Source of the DNA: Bacteroidota bacterium | Lineage (GTDB): Bacteria > Bacteroidota > Bacteroidia > Bacteroidales > WCHB1-69 | Length of the DNA: 64,000 nt | NCBI GenBank assembly: GCA_017860455.1 | Contig: JAGDMF010000001.1 | Location: 1-64,000 of the forward strand | Direction: 5' to 3' | Shown: positions 26,790-36,471 of the stretch, one piece after another | How positions within the stretch are numbered: the stretch's first letter is position 1 | How the letters are laid out: every line of letters begins with the position of its first letter | Position numbers and translations under genes: made by a program | The notes under the pieces: model-generated | Database searches by the model: none | Told to the model about the DNA's origin: nothing | Seen by the model: only the letters and a program-made list of their open reading frames with translations

Positions 26790-26849
26790 TTTTTAATTAT
26801 TTGATTATTAATGAATTAGATTATTTACATTCAATATTTTTTTAGCCTG

Positions 26850-26878
26850 CAAATATACATTTTATTTTTAATTATCAA
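26850..26878 (-). promoter_or_regulatory. secDF promoter (TTG-N18-TATATTTG)
   Basis: TATATTTG (26857-26850 on the minus strand) is preceded by TTG (26878-26876) after 18 bases. A 9-bp palindrome (26870-26878 with 26887-26895) overlaps the TTG and might serve as an operator or as the end of the upstream transcript. Confidence 0.5.
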
Positions 26879-26939
26879 CGTGTTGATTGATAATTTTTTT
26901 AGTAAGTGTAGAGAAGCAGCCATTTGACGTTTTAAGATG

Positions 26940-29900
26940 CTATTTTTGATCCGGTTTTTGGACATCGATTTCGCCAATCACAAAAGTTTCATTTTTGTTG
27001 TTTAAACGCAGAATCAATCTCTGGTGGGTTTGTTTTTTGGTACCATAATCTAGAAAAACATCTGCATAAACGGAAACCGGCATAAGTTGTGATTGTGATT
27101 GTGAGCCAAAGTAGTGCGCTTTAATCACATAGTACCCATCCAGTGTTTTTTTCATCATATATTGTTCAGGACCAAAACCACGGGTAAAATCTCTACTTAT
27201 TTTTCCGCCACTTGGAGTCAAAGGATAGTTATACATGCATGTTTTCCCATTTGGTTCAGTTACATGGAGGTCCATATCAGAATTATCGGTATCCCAGGAG
27301 ATCACCACTCTGATTCCAACCGGAAATTCAGCTCTGAGTTTGGGATTTAAATCTTTAGAATTGATTTTATTTCCATAAAGATTGAGCAGATTATTGAATT
27401 CGGTAAAAACAATAGGTTTTATTTCATCATCCAGAGTCCATGTTCTGGTTAAAATGTACAGGAACATATCGTACGCATTTTGGTATTCCTTGTTATATTG
27501 GTATGCCAAAGCAAGATCCCGATATGATTGAGGAAACTCTTCACGCAAAACGGTGATATAAGTAAATGCATCCACTGCTTTTTCAAACGCTTTATATTCG
27601 GTCAGTTTTTTGCCATAGATTTGAACAATCTGGGATTCTTCATTGGTGATTTCCAGAATATTGGATAAGATGATGATGGCCGTATCCACCATTCCATTTT
27701 GGTAAAAGTGGTCTGCGATATCTACAAAATAGGAAGGGGTGTTGAGAAAGCTGTCTCTTTGCTGGAGGTAAATATGGTAGCGGTTTTGATTTGAAGTAGC
27801 TTTTTCAAACGCTTTCAGGTAGTTTTCGTCAGGGTTATATTTTTTGAGGGTGATCGTTTTGGTTGAAGGAGTATTATTATTTACATTTCCGGCAATGTTG
27901 CCGATGGTATCATTTTGATTTATGGCAGAAGCGAACCTAAGGGGTGGTTCTTCGTCACTCTCTTCAATAACTTCTATGGGAATATAATCCGATACTGCTT
28001 CATTTTCATTGTAATCAACTGAAAAATCATAACTGGATTCAACTTCAATATCGTTATCAATAACTTCTATGACTTGTTCATTTCTTACAGTAACTCCATC
28101 TACTATTGTAGTTTCACCGGTATTATAATCACTTACTGTAGAATTTGAATTTAAAATAACATAGGAAAGTTGGTTACCACAATCCAACTCAAAATCTACT
28201 GTTATTTGTTGATTAGAATCCAGTTCGATATTTGTAGCTTCACTTTTCCCAGAACAACTTGGATTATTTCCAGCTACAATGGAATAAATGCCAGGAGAGA
28301 CATTATAAAAAATGTAAAATCCTTCCTCATTAGTTACAACCAAATCAACTTCATCATTAGTATTCATATACAGTTTTACGAGTTGATACATATGAGGTTC
28401 TTCATCAGGAGTTTTAATCACACCTTGAATTATTCCACTTCCATTTCTCAAAGTGTCAGGAGTTAAAGATCTATTGACCGGAATATTATTAATAGTATCA
28501 GACGGATTGTAAGTTTGTTTTTTAGGAACAGATTTTACAGCTTGAAAATCTATTTTCCACCAAAGTAAAAGTGGTTGATAATAGGAGTAATAATTTTGTT
28601 CGATAATCTCATCCTGAGATAAAGTTTTCACCTCTCTTTGGGTTTGTTTACCTACTCTCATCAAATATTGATCATATTCGGTCTTCAACTCCTGAGGGGG
28701 TTCAATGTTATATCTGAGATAATCACTAAGATTTTCCAGAACGATTAATGAGGTGTAAGGTGTAACAATACCGTATTTTTTGGCCAAAAACTGCACTCTG
28801 TTTTTATTTTTCGGCATATTGATCATCAGCTCATCCAATTTATTCTGAGCCCAATATCTTGAAATAAGGGTAGAGATCCCCTCCCCTTTTTGGGAAAGAT
28901 CCTGATTTGCATTGTATTGAATCGTCAAAGTTATGGGTTCCCCTTTGTTAAAAAAGAGTTTTAACACTCCTGAATTGCCTATTATTTTTCCACTAACTGT
29001 GATTTGGTCATTCACTTTGGTATTGATTCCCGGATACAGATCTGCAAAAGTACCGGAAACCACTTCAATTTTGGTGATTTTAAGTTCAAAACCTAAAATT
29101 TTAGTTACGGCATCTTCAACCGATATTTTATTGATATTCAGAATATTATTTTGAGTTAAAAGGGCCAACCCTTCATAATTATTGCTCATTCCGGAAACAA
29201 TAGCATAGGTATGATTGTTATTCAACGCTTTCATTTCCTTATGACCTAAACCGTTCATTCCGTCACTCATAATGAAAACATGATGATCGGGGTTAATCTT
29301 TAAAGTATTAAGAATCGACAAATCGGAAGTGCCATCATAGACAAAACCTTGTACAGTTTGTTGAATTGATTCAAAATCAGCAGCTTTAAATGAATATTTT
29401 TTTAGAATGCGATCTGAAAATGTGATCAGCGTAATGGGAGTTTGATTGTTTTTTTGAATCAAAGTCTGAATAAAAGATAGTTCTTTAACACTATTTCTTT
29501 TTAATCCGGAGAGAGACAAATCCCAAAGGATTGTGATTCCTGAAACTTTATTTAAAGGATCATTTTCCATTGTTCCATCGGTTGGATTGGAAACAGTTTG
29601 GGTAAAAAACAGATCGTTTCCATTTTTCTCAAAAAAAGACACATTCAACTTAGTCTGATCAGGAATTGAAAATTTTATGGGTTCCGAAATAGCATAATTT
29701 TCTTTATCCATCCGAAGTCTGTAGATATTGTCAATGTTTTGAAAATCAATATTTCCCAGTGAATTGGGGTCCATTTGAGGTTTTGCACTTTGAAACACTT
29801 CAATAAGTAAAGAAAATTTACTCAACTTTTGATCACTTGAGAATGGAAGTGTATAGTTGCATTTGGATTGATTTGAGAGTAGTTGTTGTTGGGTTGTAAT

Positions 29901-30353
29901 GATTACCCTTTTAAGACCGTTTGCCGGAATTGGGTAGAGTCTTGTTCTATAATTATTCCCTTGTGTTTTCTCTACAATTCCCGGATCCACTCTTCTATTC
30001 ACCACTTCTTCAAAGACCTGACGAGCTTCCGCCTTTTCGACAACGACTCCTTTTCTCATGGATCCGTTTACTTCAAGCTGGTATCCGATTACATTTTCCC
30101 CTTGTTGGAGAGGAACAGAGAGTTGACCTTCCAAAATTCTGTTTTCACCATTTTTGAAAGTCATATCGTAGGTAGTAATAGCAAAATTTCCTACAATGGC
30201 AACTTTAATATTCAGTTGATCCAAGGTAACGGTAATGGTTTGACCTGTTTTCACTGTTGGGAAAAAAGAGTTTGGACCTGATTGAGCGAAAAGGGATAAT
30301 TGTCCCAATACATAATTGCTTAGAAAAAGCAACAAAAACACCATTTTTTTCAT
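26940..30353 (-). CDS. VIT/vWA surface protein with TPR and DUF2135 domains (copy B)
   Basis: 1,137 residues from the ATG at 30353. Signal peptide 1-23 (ending LSLFAQ); VIT domain about 30-150 (LEGQLSVPLQQGENVIGYQL, VVEKAEARQVFEEVVNR, GNNYRTRLYPIPANG); a vWA-like domain about 265-420 (ITILWDLSLSGLKRN, VFIMSDGMNGLG); a carboxypeptidase regulatory-like domain about 655-725; a short plug-like motif GETTIVDGVTVRNEQ near 760; TPR-like helices about 860-990; and DUF2135 at the C terminus (ISWDTDNSDMDLHVTEPNG). The VIT-vWA pairing recalls inter-alpha-trypsin inhibitor heavy chains. It follows its paralogue by 18 bases. It is probably an exported adhesive or scaffold protein; no enzyme motif is seen and no T9SS domain ends it. 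Confidence 0.82.
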   Translation of the reverse strand: MKKMVFLLLFLSNYVLGQLSLFAQSGPNSFFPTVKTGQTITVTLDQLNIKVAIVGNFAITTYDMTFKNGENRILEGQLSVPLQQGENVIGYQLEVNGSMRKGVVVEKAEARQVFEEVVNRRVDPGIVEKTQGNNYRTRLYPIPANGLKRVIITTQQQLLSNQSKCNYTLPFSSDQKLSKFSLLIEVFQSAKPQMDPNSLGNIDFQNIDNIYRLRMDKENYAISEPIKFSIPDQTKLNVSFFEKNGNDLFFTQTVSNPTDGTMENDPLNKVSGITILWDLSLSGLKRNSVKELSFIQTLIQKNNQTPITLITFSDRILKKYSFKAADFESIQQTVQGFVYDGTSDLSILNTLKINPDHHVFIMSDGMNGLGHKEMKALNNNHTYAIVSGMSNNYEGLALLTQNNILNINKISVEDAVTKILGFELKITKIEVVSGTFADLYPGINTKVNDQITVSGKIIGNSGVLKLFFNKGEPITLTIQYNANQDLSQKGEGISTLISRYWAQNKLDELMINMPKNKNRVQFLAKKYGIVTPYTSLIVLENLSDYLRYNIEPPQELKTEYDQYLMRVGKQTQREVKTLSQDEIIEQNYYSYYQPLLLWWKIDFQAVKSVPKKQTYNPSDTINNIPVNRSLTPDTLRNGSGIIQGVIKTPDEEPHMYQLVKLYMNTNDEVDLVVTNEEGFYIFYNVSPGIYSIVAGNNPSCSGKSEATNIELDSNQQITVDFELDCGNQLSYVILNSNSTVSDYNTGETTIVDGVTVRNEQVIEVIDNDIEVESSYDFSVDYNENEAVSDYIPIEVIEESDEEPPLRFASAINQNDTIGNIAGNVNNNTPSTKTITLKKYNPDENYLKAFEKATSNQNRYHIYLQQRDSFLNTPSYFVDIADHFYQNGMVDTAIIILSNILEITNEESQIVQIYGKKLTEYKAFEKAVDAFTYITVLREEFPQSYRDLALAYQYNKEYQNAYDMFLYILTRTWTLDDEIKPIVFTEFNNLLNLYGNKINSKDLNPKLRAEFPVGIRVVISWDTDNSDMDLHVTEPNGKTCMYNYPLTPSGGKISRDFTRGFGPEQYMMKKTLDGYYVIKAHYFGSQSQSQLMPVSVYADVFLDYGTKKQTHQRLILRLNNKNETFVIGEIDVQKPDQK

Positions 30354-30371
30354 ACACAAGGTTTTAAAGAT

Positions 30372-33300
30372 TTATTTTTCAGGTTCAGGTTCAATTTCAA
30401 CAATACCAATTTCATAGGTATCATTTTTTTGTTTTAATTTTAATGACAATCTTTTATGGGTTTGTTCGGGTGTTCCATAATCGGTATAAATGTCTGCATA
30501 AACGATAACAGGGAGCAATTGAGCCTGAGAAGTTGACCCATAATAATGAGCAAGTATTTGATAAATACCATCCACATTATTTTTCATCAGATACTCTTCA
30601 GGACCAAACCCCTGAGTATAATCGTAGCTTAATTTCCCACCTAACTTGGTTAATCTATTGGAGTAAAGACATTTGACTCCATCGGGTTCCACAACATGGA
30701 GGTCGATATCGCAATTATCTGTATTCCAGGTTAAAACCACTCTCAGTTTCATGTGCATTGGGGCATACAATTGCGGATCGAAATCGTGTAAAATGATTTG
30801 ATATTTATGATTGGCTATCAATTCATTGAATTCAGTGTAAACAATCATTTTTATATTATCAAAACGTTTCCATGATTTTGATAAAATGGAAAGCATCACG
30901 TCATAAGCTTCCTGATAATCTCCGGCTAATTCACAAGCGAGTGCATAATCTCTGAAAGATTGAGGGAACTCTTCCCTAAGTTCTGTGATGAATTTGAAAG
31001 CAGGAACAGCATCTTTGTATTGAGCATATTCAATTAATTTATTGCCATACTCCTGAATAATCTGATCATTTTGATTAGAGATTTCAACAATATTGGAGAG
31101 GATCATTTTGGCAGTATCAGGCATTCCATTTTTAAAAAACATATCAGCTACTTCTACAAAGAAAGAAGGGGTTTGCTGGTACTCATTCCGAATTGTTATA
31201 TAGTGTTTATATAATTCACTTCTAACCACTCCTGAAAATGATTGCATATAATTACTATTGCTATTGTACTGATTTAAAGTTACTTCATTTTTTGGCTTAG
31301 GTGGAATCGTCTGATTATTTGTGTTTGTGTATGTAACAGACGAGCGGTCATAAGCTACGTTATTCTCGGCAAAGGAAATTGTTGTACCTACACCTGAAGT
31401 TGGAGAATTCATAACTCTATTATCACTTGATACAGCTCTATCTACAGAACGGCCAACAGATTTTCTCAGTTCCCTTCCGTGCACTATCACTCCATCAACA
31501 ACTGTTGTTTGTCCATCAATTTGATTGCCTCTAACATTAGAGTTTCCTACCTGACTACCAGCTACACTTTCCACACCAACGGGGATTCCCCTTTGTATAA
31601 TATTTTGATATTGGATGCCAATATCAAATGGGTTATTTTTATTTTCCTCTACAAAAACAAAATTATTCACTTGATTAAACATACAAGTATCACAAGTAAC
31701 AGAGATGGAATACAGCTCTGAGAAAAGCGATGCAAAGGAGAATTTCCCATCTATGCCGGTCATTTGGGATTGCATCACCTGAGATCCATATATTAGAGTC
31801 ACTTGAATACCGCTTAATGGTTTTTTGGTATTTAAATCGTAAACAATACCGGAAATTGAACCTGTTTTTGGTGAATTTTTGTAACTGATGATAGAGTCTA
31901 AAACGATTGGATCTTTAACAGAAACTTTCGTTTCGGTTCGTTTATTATATTGAGATTGGAGGTTAAAAATAGCAGGGTCATACCAATTGATTATAGCATC
32001 ATAATACAATAAAAAGTTGTTATTGATAACTGTTTTGGGAGATTGATCCAAATTTGTTTGATTGTTATTATTCCATGAATTTTTTCCATATCTAGAGACA
32101 TAAGTATTATACTCTGCCTGCAAATCTTCCGGAGGACTCACATTATATCGTATATAATCAGAAATATTTTCCAATACCAAAAGGGAGGTATAATTGGTTA
32201 CAATACCATACTTTCTTGCAAAGTATTTAATTTTATTTTTATTTTTTGTTTCATTTTGAGACAATTGTTCAATCTTATTTTGAGCCCAATATCGTGAAAT
32301 TATAGTAGCAATTTCTGATTTTTGTAGTCCCACATCCAATAAAGTATCATACACCAGATTTATCGTTTTTGTGTATAAAAAGGAGTCGTCATAGCCATAA
32401 GAAAGTTGAATATTGCCCGAAATCTGATCCCATTTACCGCAAACCACAATCTCATTTTGAATGATATCCCCTTCTTGAATTGTAAGATCTGTTACAGCAC
32501 CCATTGTTTCCAATTTTAAAATTTTCAATGGGCGTTTATGGATCTCTTCTAAAATTTTGTCAGGACTCATTTGAACTAAGAAATAAGGATTCCGATGGGT
32601 GATTTTTTTCATAAGATCGGGATCATTGTTCGCTGAGGAGATGATACTAAAGCAGTTTCCTAAATGGATATTTTGTCCTAAGTTTTCACCTAAGGAGGTC
32701 AATCCATCTGAAAAAATGAAAGTCAACGATTTCATTGAGATATTCAATGTTTGCAAAAGGTTGATTTGAGTGGATCCATCATAAATAAACTGATTTAGTG
32801 CCTGGATGATGGAGGTAGTATCCATTGAGTTAAAGTGTATAAATGGAAATATTTTGTAACTAAATGGAACAATGGCAACCGGTTTTTGAGGGTAAGTTTT
32901 TATCAATTCTTTTACCAGAAGTATCTCTTTTTGGAGATCTCTTTTTAATCCTGAAAATGACACATCCCATAAAAGGTAAATGGTATCCGGAGAGAAAATC
33001 TTTTGTTCTGCAACCATTGAGGTATCAATGGGTACTTTAAAGAAGAAAAATTGTTCATTTTTACCTTTTTCAAAAATTTGAACATTTTGATCTGGTTGAG
33101 ATGGAATGGATAATTGAACAGGTGTATCCAGAATTTGGTTTTCAGATGATATTTTTAGATAAAACCCTTTATCTTTGGGTTTAAAAAGGGAAGAAAAAGA
33201 GAAACTTTTTTTAATTACGGGTTCGGTAGTCAAATTCATGATCTCAATTTCTAGACTAAAATACGGAATTTTAGCATTAGATTGAAATGGAAAATTATAG

Positions 33301-33794
33301 ATTAGATCTCCATTATCTTTATAAAGTGTTTGTTGTGTAGAAATAATAATTTTTTTGGTTCCTTTGGCCGGAATTGGATATAACCGGGTTCTGTAAGTAT
33401 TTCCTTCAATTTTCTCAATATAGCCGGGGTCCACTTTTCTATTCACCACTTCTTCAAAAATTTGTCTGGCATCCTCTTTTTCCACCACCACTCCTTTTCT
33501 CATTTTTCCATTCACTTCCAATTGATATCCCACCACATTTTCTCCAACGGCCATAGGCAACTCTAACTGGCCTTCCAGAATTCTGTTTTCAGAATTTTTG
33601 AAGCTCATTTCATAAGTAGTAACGGCAAAATTGCCGACAATAGCTACTGAAACGTGAAATTGATCCAGAGTTACTGCCTTTTTTACGGAAGTTGAAACGG
33701 TTGGAAGTTGTATAGTATTTTGGGCAAAAAGGGTGCTGGATTGTACCAAAAAAAGGAGGATTAAACCTACATAAAAAAAGGATTTTGATTTCAT
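30372..33794 (-). CDS. VIT/vWA surface protein with TPR and DUF2135 domains (copy A)
   Basis: 1,140 residues, colinear along the whole length with the next gene. Signal peptide 1-24; VIT domain about 30-150 (LEGQLELPMAVGENVVGYQL, EDARQIFEEVVNRKVDPGY); vWA-like domain about 275-420 (LLWDVSFSGLKRD, TFIFSDGLTSLG); carboxypeptidase-like domain about 655-725; NVRGNQIDGQTTVVDGVIVH near 765, which resembles the plug signature of TonB-dependent receptors; TPR-like helices about 860-990; and C-terminal DUF2135 (LTWNTDNCDIDLHVVEPDG). The vWA segments keep D-x-S-x-S-like spacing (DVSFSG), so a metal site is possible. It is first of the pair and carries the promoter box at 33829-33836. Function unknown. 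Confidence 0.82.
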   Translation of the reverse strand: MKSKSFFYVGLILLFLVQSSTLFAQNTIQLPTVSTSVKKAVTLDQFHVSVAIVGNFAVTTYEMSFKNSENRILEGQLELPMAVGENVVGYQLEVNGKMRKGVVVEKEDARQIFEEVVNRKVDPGYIEKIEGNTYRTRLYPIPAKGTKKIIISTQQTLYKDNGDLIYNFPFQSNAKIPYFSLEIEIMNLTTEPVIKKSFSFSSLFKPKDKGFYLKISSENQILDTPVQLSIPSQPDQNVQIFEKGKNEQFFFFKVPIDTSMVAEQKIFSPDTIYLLWDVSFSGLKRDLQKEILLVKELIKTYPQKPVAIVPFSYKIFPFIHFNSMDTTSIIQALNQFIYDGSTQINLLQTLNISMKSLTFIFSDGLTSLGENLGQNIHLGNCFSIISSANNDPDLMKKITHRNPYFLVQMSPDKILEEIHKRPLKILKLETMGAVTDLTIQEGDIIQNEIVVCGKWDQISGNIQLSYGYDDSFLYTKTINLVYDTLLDVGLQKSEIATIISRYWAQNKIEQLSQNETKNKNKIKYFARKYGIVTNYTSLLVLENISDYIRYNVSPPEDLQAEYNTYVSRYGKNSWNNNNQTNLDQSPKTVINNNFLLYYDAIINWYDPAIFNLQSQYNKRTETKVSVKDPIVLDSIISYKNSPKTGSISGIVYDLNTKKPLSGIQVTLIYGSQVMQSQMTGIDGKFSFASLFSELYSISVTCDTCMFNQVNNFVFVEENKNNPFDIGIQYQNIIQRGIPVGVESVAGSQVGNSNVRGNQIDGQTTVVDGVIVHGRELRKSVGRSVDRAVSSDNRVMNSPTSGVGTTISFAENNVAYDRSSVTYTNTNNQTIPPKPKNEVTLNQYNSNSNYMQSFSGVVRSELYKHYITIRNEYQQTPSFFVEVADMFFKNGMPDTAKMILSNIVEISNQNDQIIQEYGNKLIEYAQYKDAVPAFKFITELREEFPQSFRDYALACELAGDYQEAYDVMLSILSKSWKRFDNIKMIVYTEFNELIANHKYQIILHDFDPQLYAPMHMKLRVVLTWNTDNCDIDLHVVEPDGVKCLYSNRLTKLGGKLSYDYTQGFGPEEYLMKNNVDGIYQILAHYYGSTSQAQLLPVIVYADIYTDYGTPEQTHKRLSLKLKQKNDTYEIGIVEIEPEPEK

Positions 33795-33828
33795 ATTATT
33801 TCTATTTAAAGTTTACAACAAGGATTTG

Positions 33829-33836
33829 CAAATTTA
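33829..33836 (-). promoter_or_regulatory. -7 promoter box TAAATTTG, VIT/vWA pair
   Basis: TAAATTTG on the minus strand lies 34 bases before the ATG of the first VIT/vWA gene. Confidence 0.4.
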
Positions 33837-33895
33837 AGAAAAAAACAATACCAAAGTAAAAAAAATTCCATCAGAATTACGCAGAATTTGAAATA

Positions 33896-33960
33896 TGCTA
33901 ATGTGATAATAAGCTAATGTGATAATAAGCTAATGTGATAATATGCTAATAAGCTAATTG
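33896..33960. repeat. TAATAAGCTAATGTGA word array
   Basis: Three near-perfect copies of the 16-mer GCTAATGTGATAATAA, then a degenerate tail (TATGCTAATAAGCTAATT). Same family, on the opposite strand in part, as the TTAGCACATTAGC arrays at 462-513 and 2174-2219. Confidence 0.85.
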
Positions 33961-33968
33961 AAATGGTA

Positions 33969-34007
33969 ATTGGGTTTTGGGTTTTGGGTTTTGGGTTTTG
34001 GGGTTTT
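33969..34007. repeat. GGGTTTT tandem repeat
   Basis: Five copies of the 7-mer GGGTTTT, the last with an extra G. A shorter related piece (GGGTTTTGG) occurs at 41089-41098, also just ahead of an ACACTGTG element. Confidence 0.9.
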
Positions 34008-34011
34008 AAAA

Positions 34012-34127
34012 TAACACAGAGTTTTTATGAGTTAGAAAGTGTTGCACAGTGTTTTTTTATAAAATAGAATAGATTGACACTGTGAAACATCGTTAAACAC
34101 TGTGATACTCTGTGTTAAAAAAGAAAA
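34012..34127. repeat. ACACTGTG palindromic element, copy 1
   Basis: TAACACAGAGT (34012-34022) pairs exactly with ACTCTGTGTTA (34107-34117). Inside lie CACAGTGTTT and AAACACTGTG, another inverted pair. The order AATAACACAGAGT, CACAGTGTTT, ACACTGTGA, CGTTAAACACTGTGA is repeated at 41105-41226. No coding potential. Confidence 0.75.
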
Positions 34128-34138
34128 ATTGTTTTAAA

Positions 34139-34202
34139 GTTTAAAGGTTGGATCGCTTATCTGATTAAAGTTGAAATTGTATTAAACCTTAAACCTTTAA
34201 AC
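34139..34202. repeat. TTAAACC word array with 11-bp inverted repeat
   Basis: GTTTAAAGGTT (34139-34149) is complementary to AACCTTTAAAC (34192-34202); the right side repeats TTAAACC three times. With the three preceding arrays it fills almost the whole 33795-34238 spacer. Confidence 0.7.
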
Positions 34203-34238
34203 CATATAATCAGGGTGATTAGTGGGAGATTTTTTAAG

Positions 34239-34577
34239 TTATTTTGGGGTTCTTACAAAGTGGGGCATTTGGTTGGGAATGATCAAACTCAATTCTACTA
34301 AGCCTGCGAACTCGCCATTTTCGAACCAGGGCATTTGGTAAATCAACTTTTTAACCCCATTTTTTTCGATGGTATAAGCATTGGTATTGTGGTTTTGCAT
34401 CATGTCCAGAATCACTTTTTGCGCTTGCATAGGGTGACAATCCAACAGATTTGCTCCAATCAGTTCTTCTCCCTCTTTGAGGAAAGTAGCCCGGGATTTA
34501 TCATTCATATCCAATATCTTTCCCTCTTTATCGCAAACGGTAATCGCGATGGGACACTCTTTCGACCAATTTTCCAT
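34239..34577 (-). CDS. Single-domain PAS protein
   Basis: 112 residues, one PAS-like domain: ITVCDKEGKILDMNDKSRATF at the front, GEELIGANLLDCHP in the middle and YTIEKNGVKKLIYQMPWFENGEFAGLVELSL for the sheet strands. There is no output domain and no signal peptide, so it is probably a small cytoplasmic sensor or ligand carrier. Its ATG overlaps the stop of the nucleoside transporter (TAATG), so translation is coupled and the two may act together. Partner and ligand are unknown. Confidence 0.8.
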   Translation of the reverse strand: MENWSKECPIAITVCDKEGKILDMNDKSRATFLKEGEELIGANLLDCHPMQAQKVILDMMQNHNTNAYTIEKNGVKKLIYQMPWFENGEFAGLVELSLIIPNQMPHFVRTPK

Positions 34578-35815
34578 TAGATGTGTGTTTTATCGTGTTT
34601 ATATTTGAATACGACCATAAATATCAACCCAACGACTAAAGCATATCCGGCAAAAATGAACCAGGCACTATCCCAACCTGTTGGAAGTACTCTATTAGGG
34701 ACAAAATGATCAACAATGGCTCCTGCTGCCAAAGATCCAAATGTGGCACCAAAACCGTTTGTCATCAACATAAACAAACCTTGAGCACTGGAACGCATGG
34801 AGGGACTCGTTTCCTGATCTACAAAAAGGGAACCGGAAATATTGAAAAAGTCAAATGCCACACCATAAACGATCATAGAAAGTACCAACATCCAAACACC
34901 ATGACCGGGATCACCCAATCCGAACAATCCAAAACGAAGCACCCAGGCAAACATACTTATTAACATAACTTTTTTAATTCCAAAACGTTTTAGGAAAAAC
35001 GGGATCAATAAGATACAGAATGTTTCGGATATCTGAGAAAGGGATATTAAAATCACAGAGTGTTTTACTCCAAAAGTATTGGCATACTCAGGTAATGATT
35101 TGAAGCTATTGATGAAAGAGTCTCCAAATCCGTTGGTAATTTGTAATGACGCACCTAATAACATTGAAAAAATGAAAAATAGCGCCATTTTTTTCTGTTT
35201 GAACAATTTGAATGCGTTTAAGCCCATCATTTCAAGCGTTGATTTTGCTTTTTCCTTGTTTGTAGTAGGACATTTTGGTAACGTAAATGAATATACACTA
35301 AGAACAAAACCTGCTATAGCTGACACATAGAATTGCATTTCTGAAGATTTGTACCCAGTAATATCGACAGTCCACATAGCCGCAATAAATCCGACTGTTC
35401 CCCAGAATCTAATGGGTGGAAATGTTTTTACGGTATCCAGACCAGCTTTTTCCAACGCATTAAATGCAACTGCGTTCGATAGGGCAATGGTTGGCATATA
35501 GAACATCACTGCCAGAAACATCATGGAATATAAGGGAGTAAATTCCGTTTGAAAAGAGGCTAAAATGAGGAAAATTGCAGATATAAAATGGGAGATTCCC
35601 AACATTTTTTGGGCAGGAATCCATCTATCGGCTACAATTCCTAAAATAGCAGGCATAAAAAGGGACACAATTCCCATAGCTGCATAAAAACTGCCAATCT
35701 GAATTCCATCAAAGTGGAGTTGTCCCCATAAATAACTTCCTAAAGAAATGAGCCACGCTCCCCAAACAAAAAATTGGAGAAAATTCATGATAATTAATCT
35801 GGTTTTGATGTTCAT
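34577..35815 (-). CDS. Nucleoside:H+ symporter, MFS NupG family
   Basis: 412 residues from the ATG at 35815. About 12 hydrophobic segments in two halves joined by a charged loop near 195-210 (PTTNKEKAKST). FFVWGAWLISLGSYLW at the front and IRFWGTVGFIAAMW near 140 are typical of the nucleoside:H+ symporter family, which imports nucleosides across the inner membrane. Translation is coupled to the PAS protein, and the FAH-family gene is 28 bases upstream, so the three form an operon. Nucleoside specificity cannot be judged. Confidence 0.82.
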   Translation of the reverse strand: MNIKTRLIIMNFLQFFVWGAWLISLGSYLWGQLHFDGIQIGSFYAAMGIVSLFMPAILGIVADRWIPAQKMLGISHFISAIFLILASFQTEFTPLYSMMFLAVMFYMPTIALSNAVAFNALEKAGLDTVKTFPPIRFWGTVGFIAAMWTVDITGYKSSEMQFYVSAIAGFVLSVYSFTLPKCPTTNKEKAKSTLEMMGLNAFKLFKQKKMALFFIFSMLLGASLQITNGFGDSFINSFKSLPEYANTFGVKHSVILISLSQISETFCILLIPFFLKRFGIKKVMLISMFAWVLRFGLFGLGDPGHGVWMLVLSMIVYGVAFDFFNISGSLFVDQETSPSMRSSAQGLFMLMTNGFGATFGSLAAGAIVDHFVPNRVLPTGWDSAWFIFAGYALVVGLIFMVVFKYKHDKTHI

Positions 35816-35843
35816 ATTGATCAATTTTTATGTTTAAATGTGT

Positions 35844-36455
35844 TTATTTTACTCTGAAATCAAAAAGTTTTTGATCTTCAATAAATCCTTGTAAACGGTC
35901 GTTGATGGCAACCGGACCAACCCCTACTGGAGTACCTGTAAATATGATATCCCCAATTTTTAATGTGACAAATTGGGAAATATAGGCAATGATCTCATCA
36001 ACATCGAAAATCATATCGTTGCTATTTCCTTGCTGAACGATGCGGTCATTGAGTTTTAGATGAAAGTTGAGATTCTGTAAGTCCGGAAAAGTATCTTTAG
36101 GCAAAAAATCCCCAATAACAGCAGAACCATCAAAACTTTTAGTGATCTCCCAAGGCAATCCTTCGCTTCTCACTTTTTTTTGTAAATCCCTCGCTGTAAA
36201 ATCGATACCCAGTCCCACCTCATCATAATAAGTATGAGCAAACTTTTTCTGGATCGACTTTCCCAATTTATTGATCCGGACTAATAGTTCCACTTCATAA
36301 TGTATATCATTGGAAAAATCGGGAATGAAAAAGGGTCTATTTTTTACAATCATTGCTGTTTCAGGTTTCATAAAGAAAACCGGAACATCTGGTATTTGGG
36401 CTTTAAGTTCTTGAATATGAGAGTGGTAGTTTAAGCCTATGCAGATAATTTTCAT
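35844..36455 (-). CDS. Fumarylacetoacetate hydrolase-family protein
   Basis: 203 residues, the short single-domain form. Metal-binding acidic residues are visible in HYEVELLVRI near 54 and GLGIDFTARDLQ near 83; KSFDGSAVIGD near 106 and IIFTGTPVGVGP near 169 complete the family pattern. Such enzymes act on acylpyruvates or related 2-oxo acids (hydrolysis, decarboxylation or isomerisation). Acylpyruvase or oxaloacetate tautomerase/decarboxylase activity are both possible. It precedes the nucleoside transporter in the same direction. Confidence 0.85.
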   Translation of the reverse strand: MKIICIGLNYHSHIQELKAQIPDVPVFFMKPETAMIVKNRPFFIPDFSNDIHYEVELLVRINKLGKSIQKKFAHTYYDEVGLGIDFTARDLQKKVRSEGLPWEITKSFDGSAVIGDFLPKDTFPDLQNLNFHLKLNDRIVQQGNSNDMIFDVDEIIAYISQFVTLKIGDIIFTGTPVGVGPVAINDRLQGFIEDQKLFDFRVK

Positions 36456-36471
36456 ACAATTGAGTCAATAT

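Noticed and set aside
33969-34007. Telomere-like repeat (GGGTTTT) as a replicon end
   Set aside because: Only five copies, internal, and flanked by ordinary genes; it fits the word-array pattern better.
33896-34202. CRISPR array
   Set aside because: Units are 7-16 bp, imperfect and contiguous, without spacers of uniform length, and no cas genes are near.
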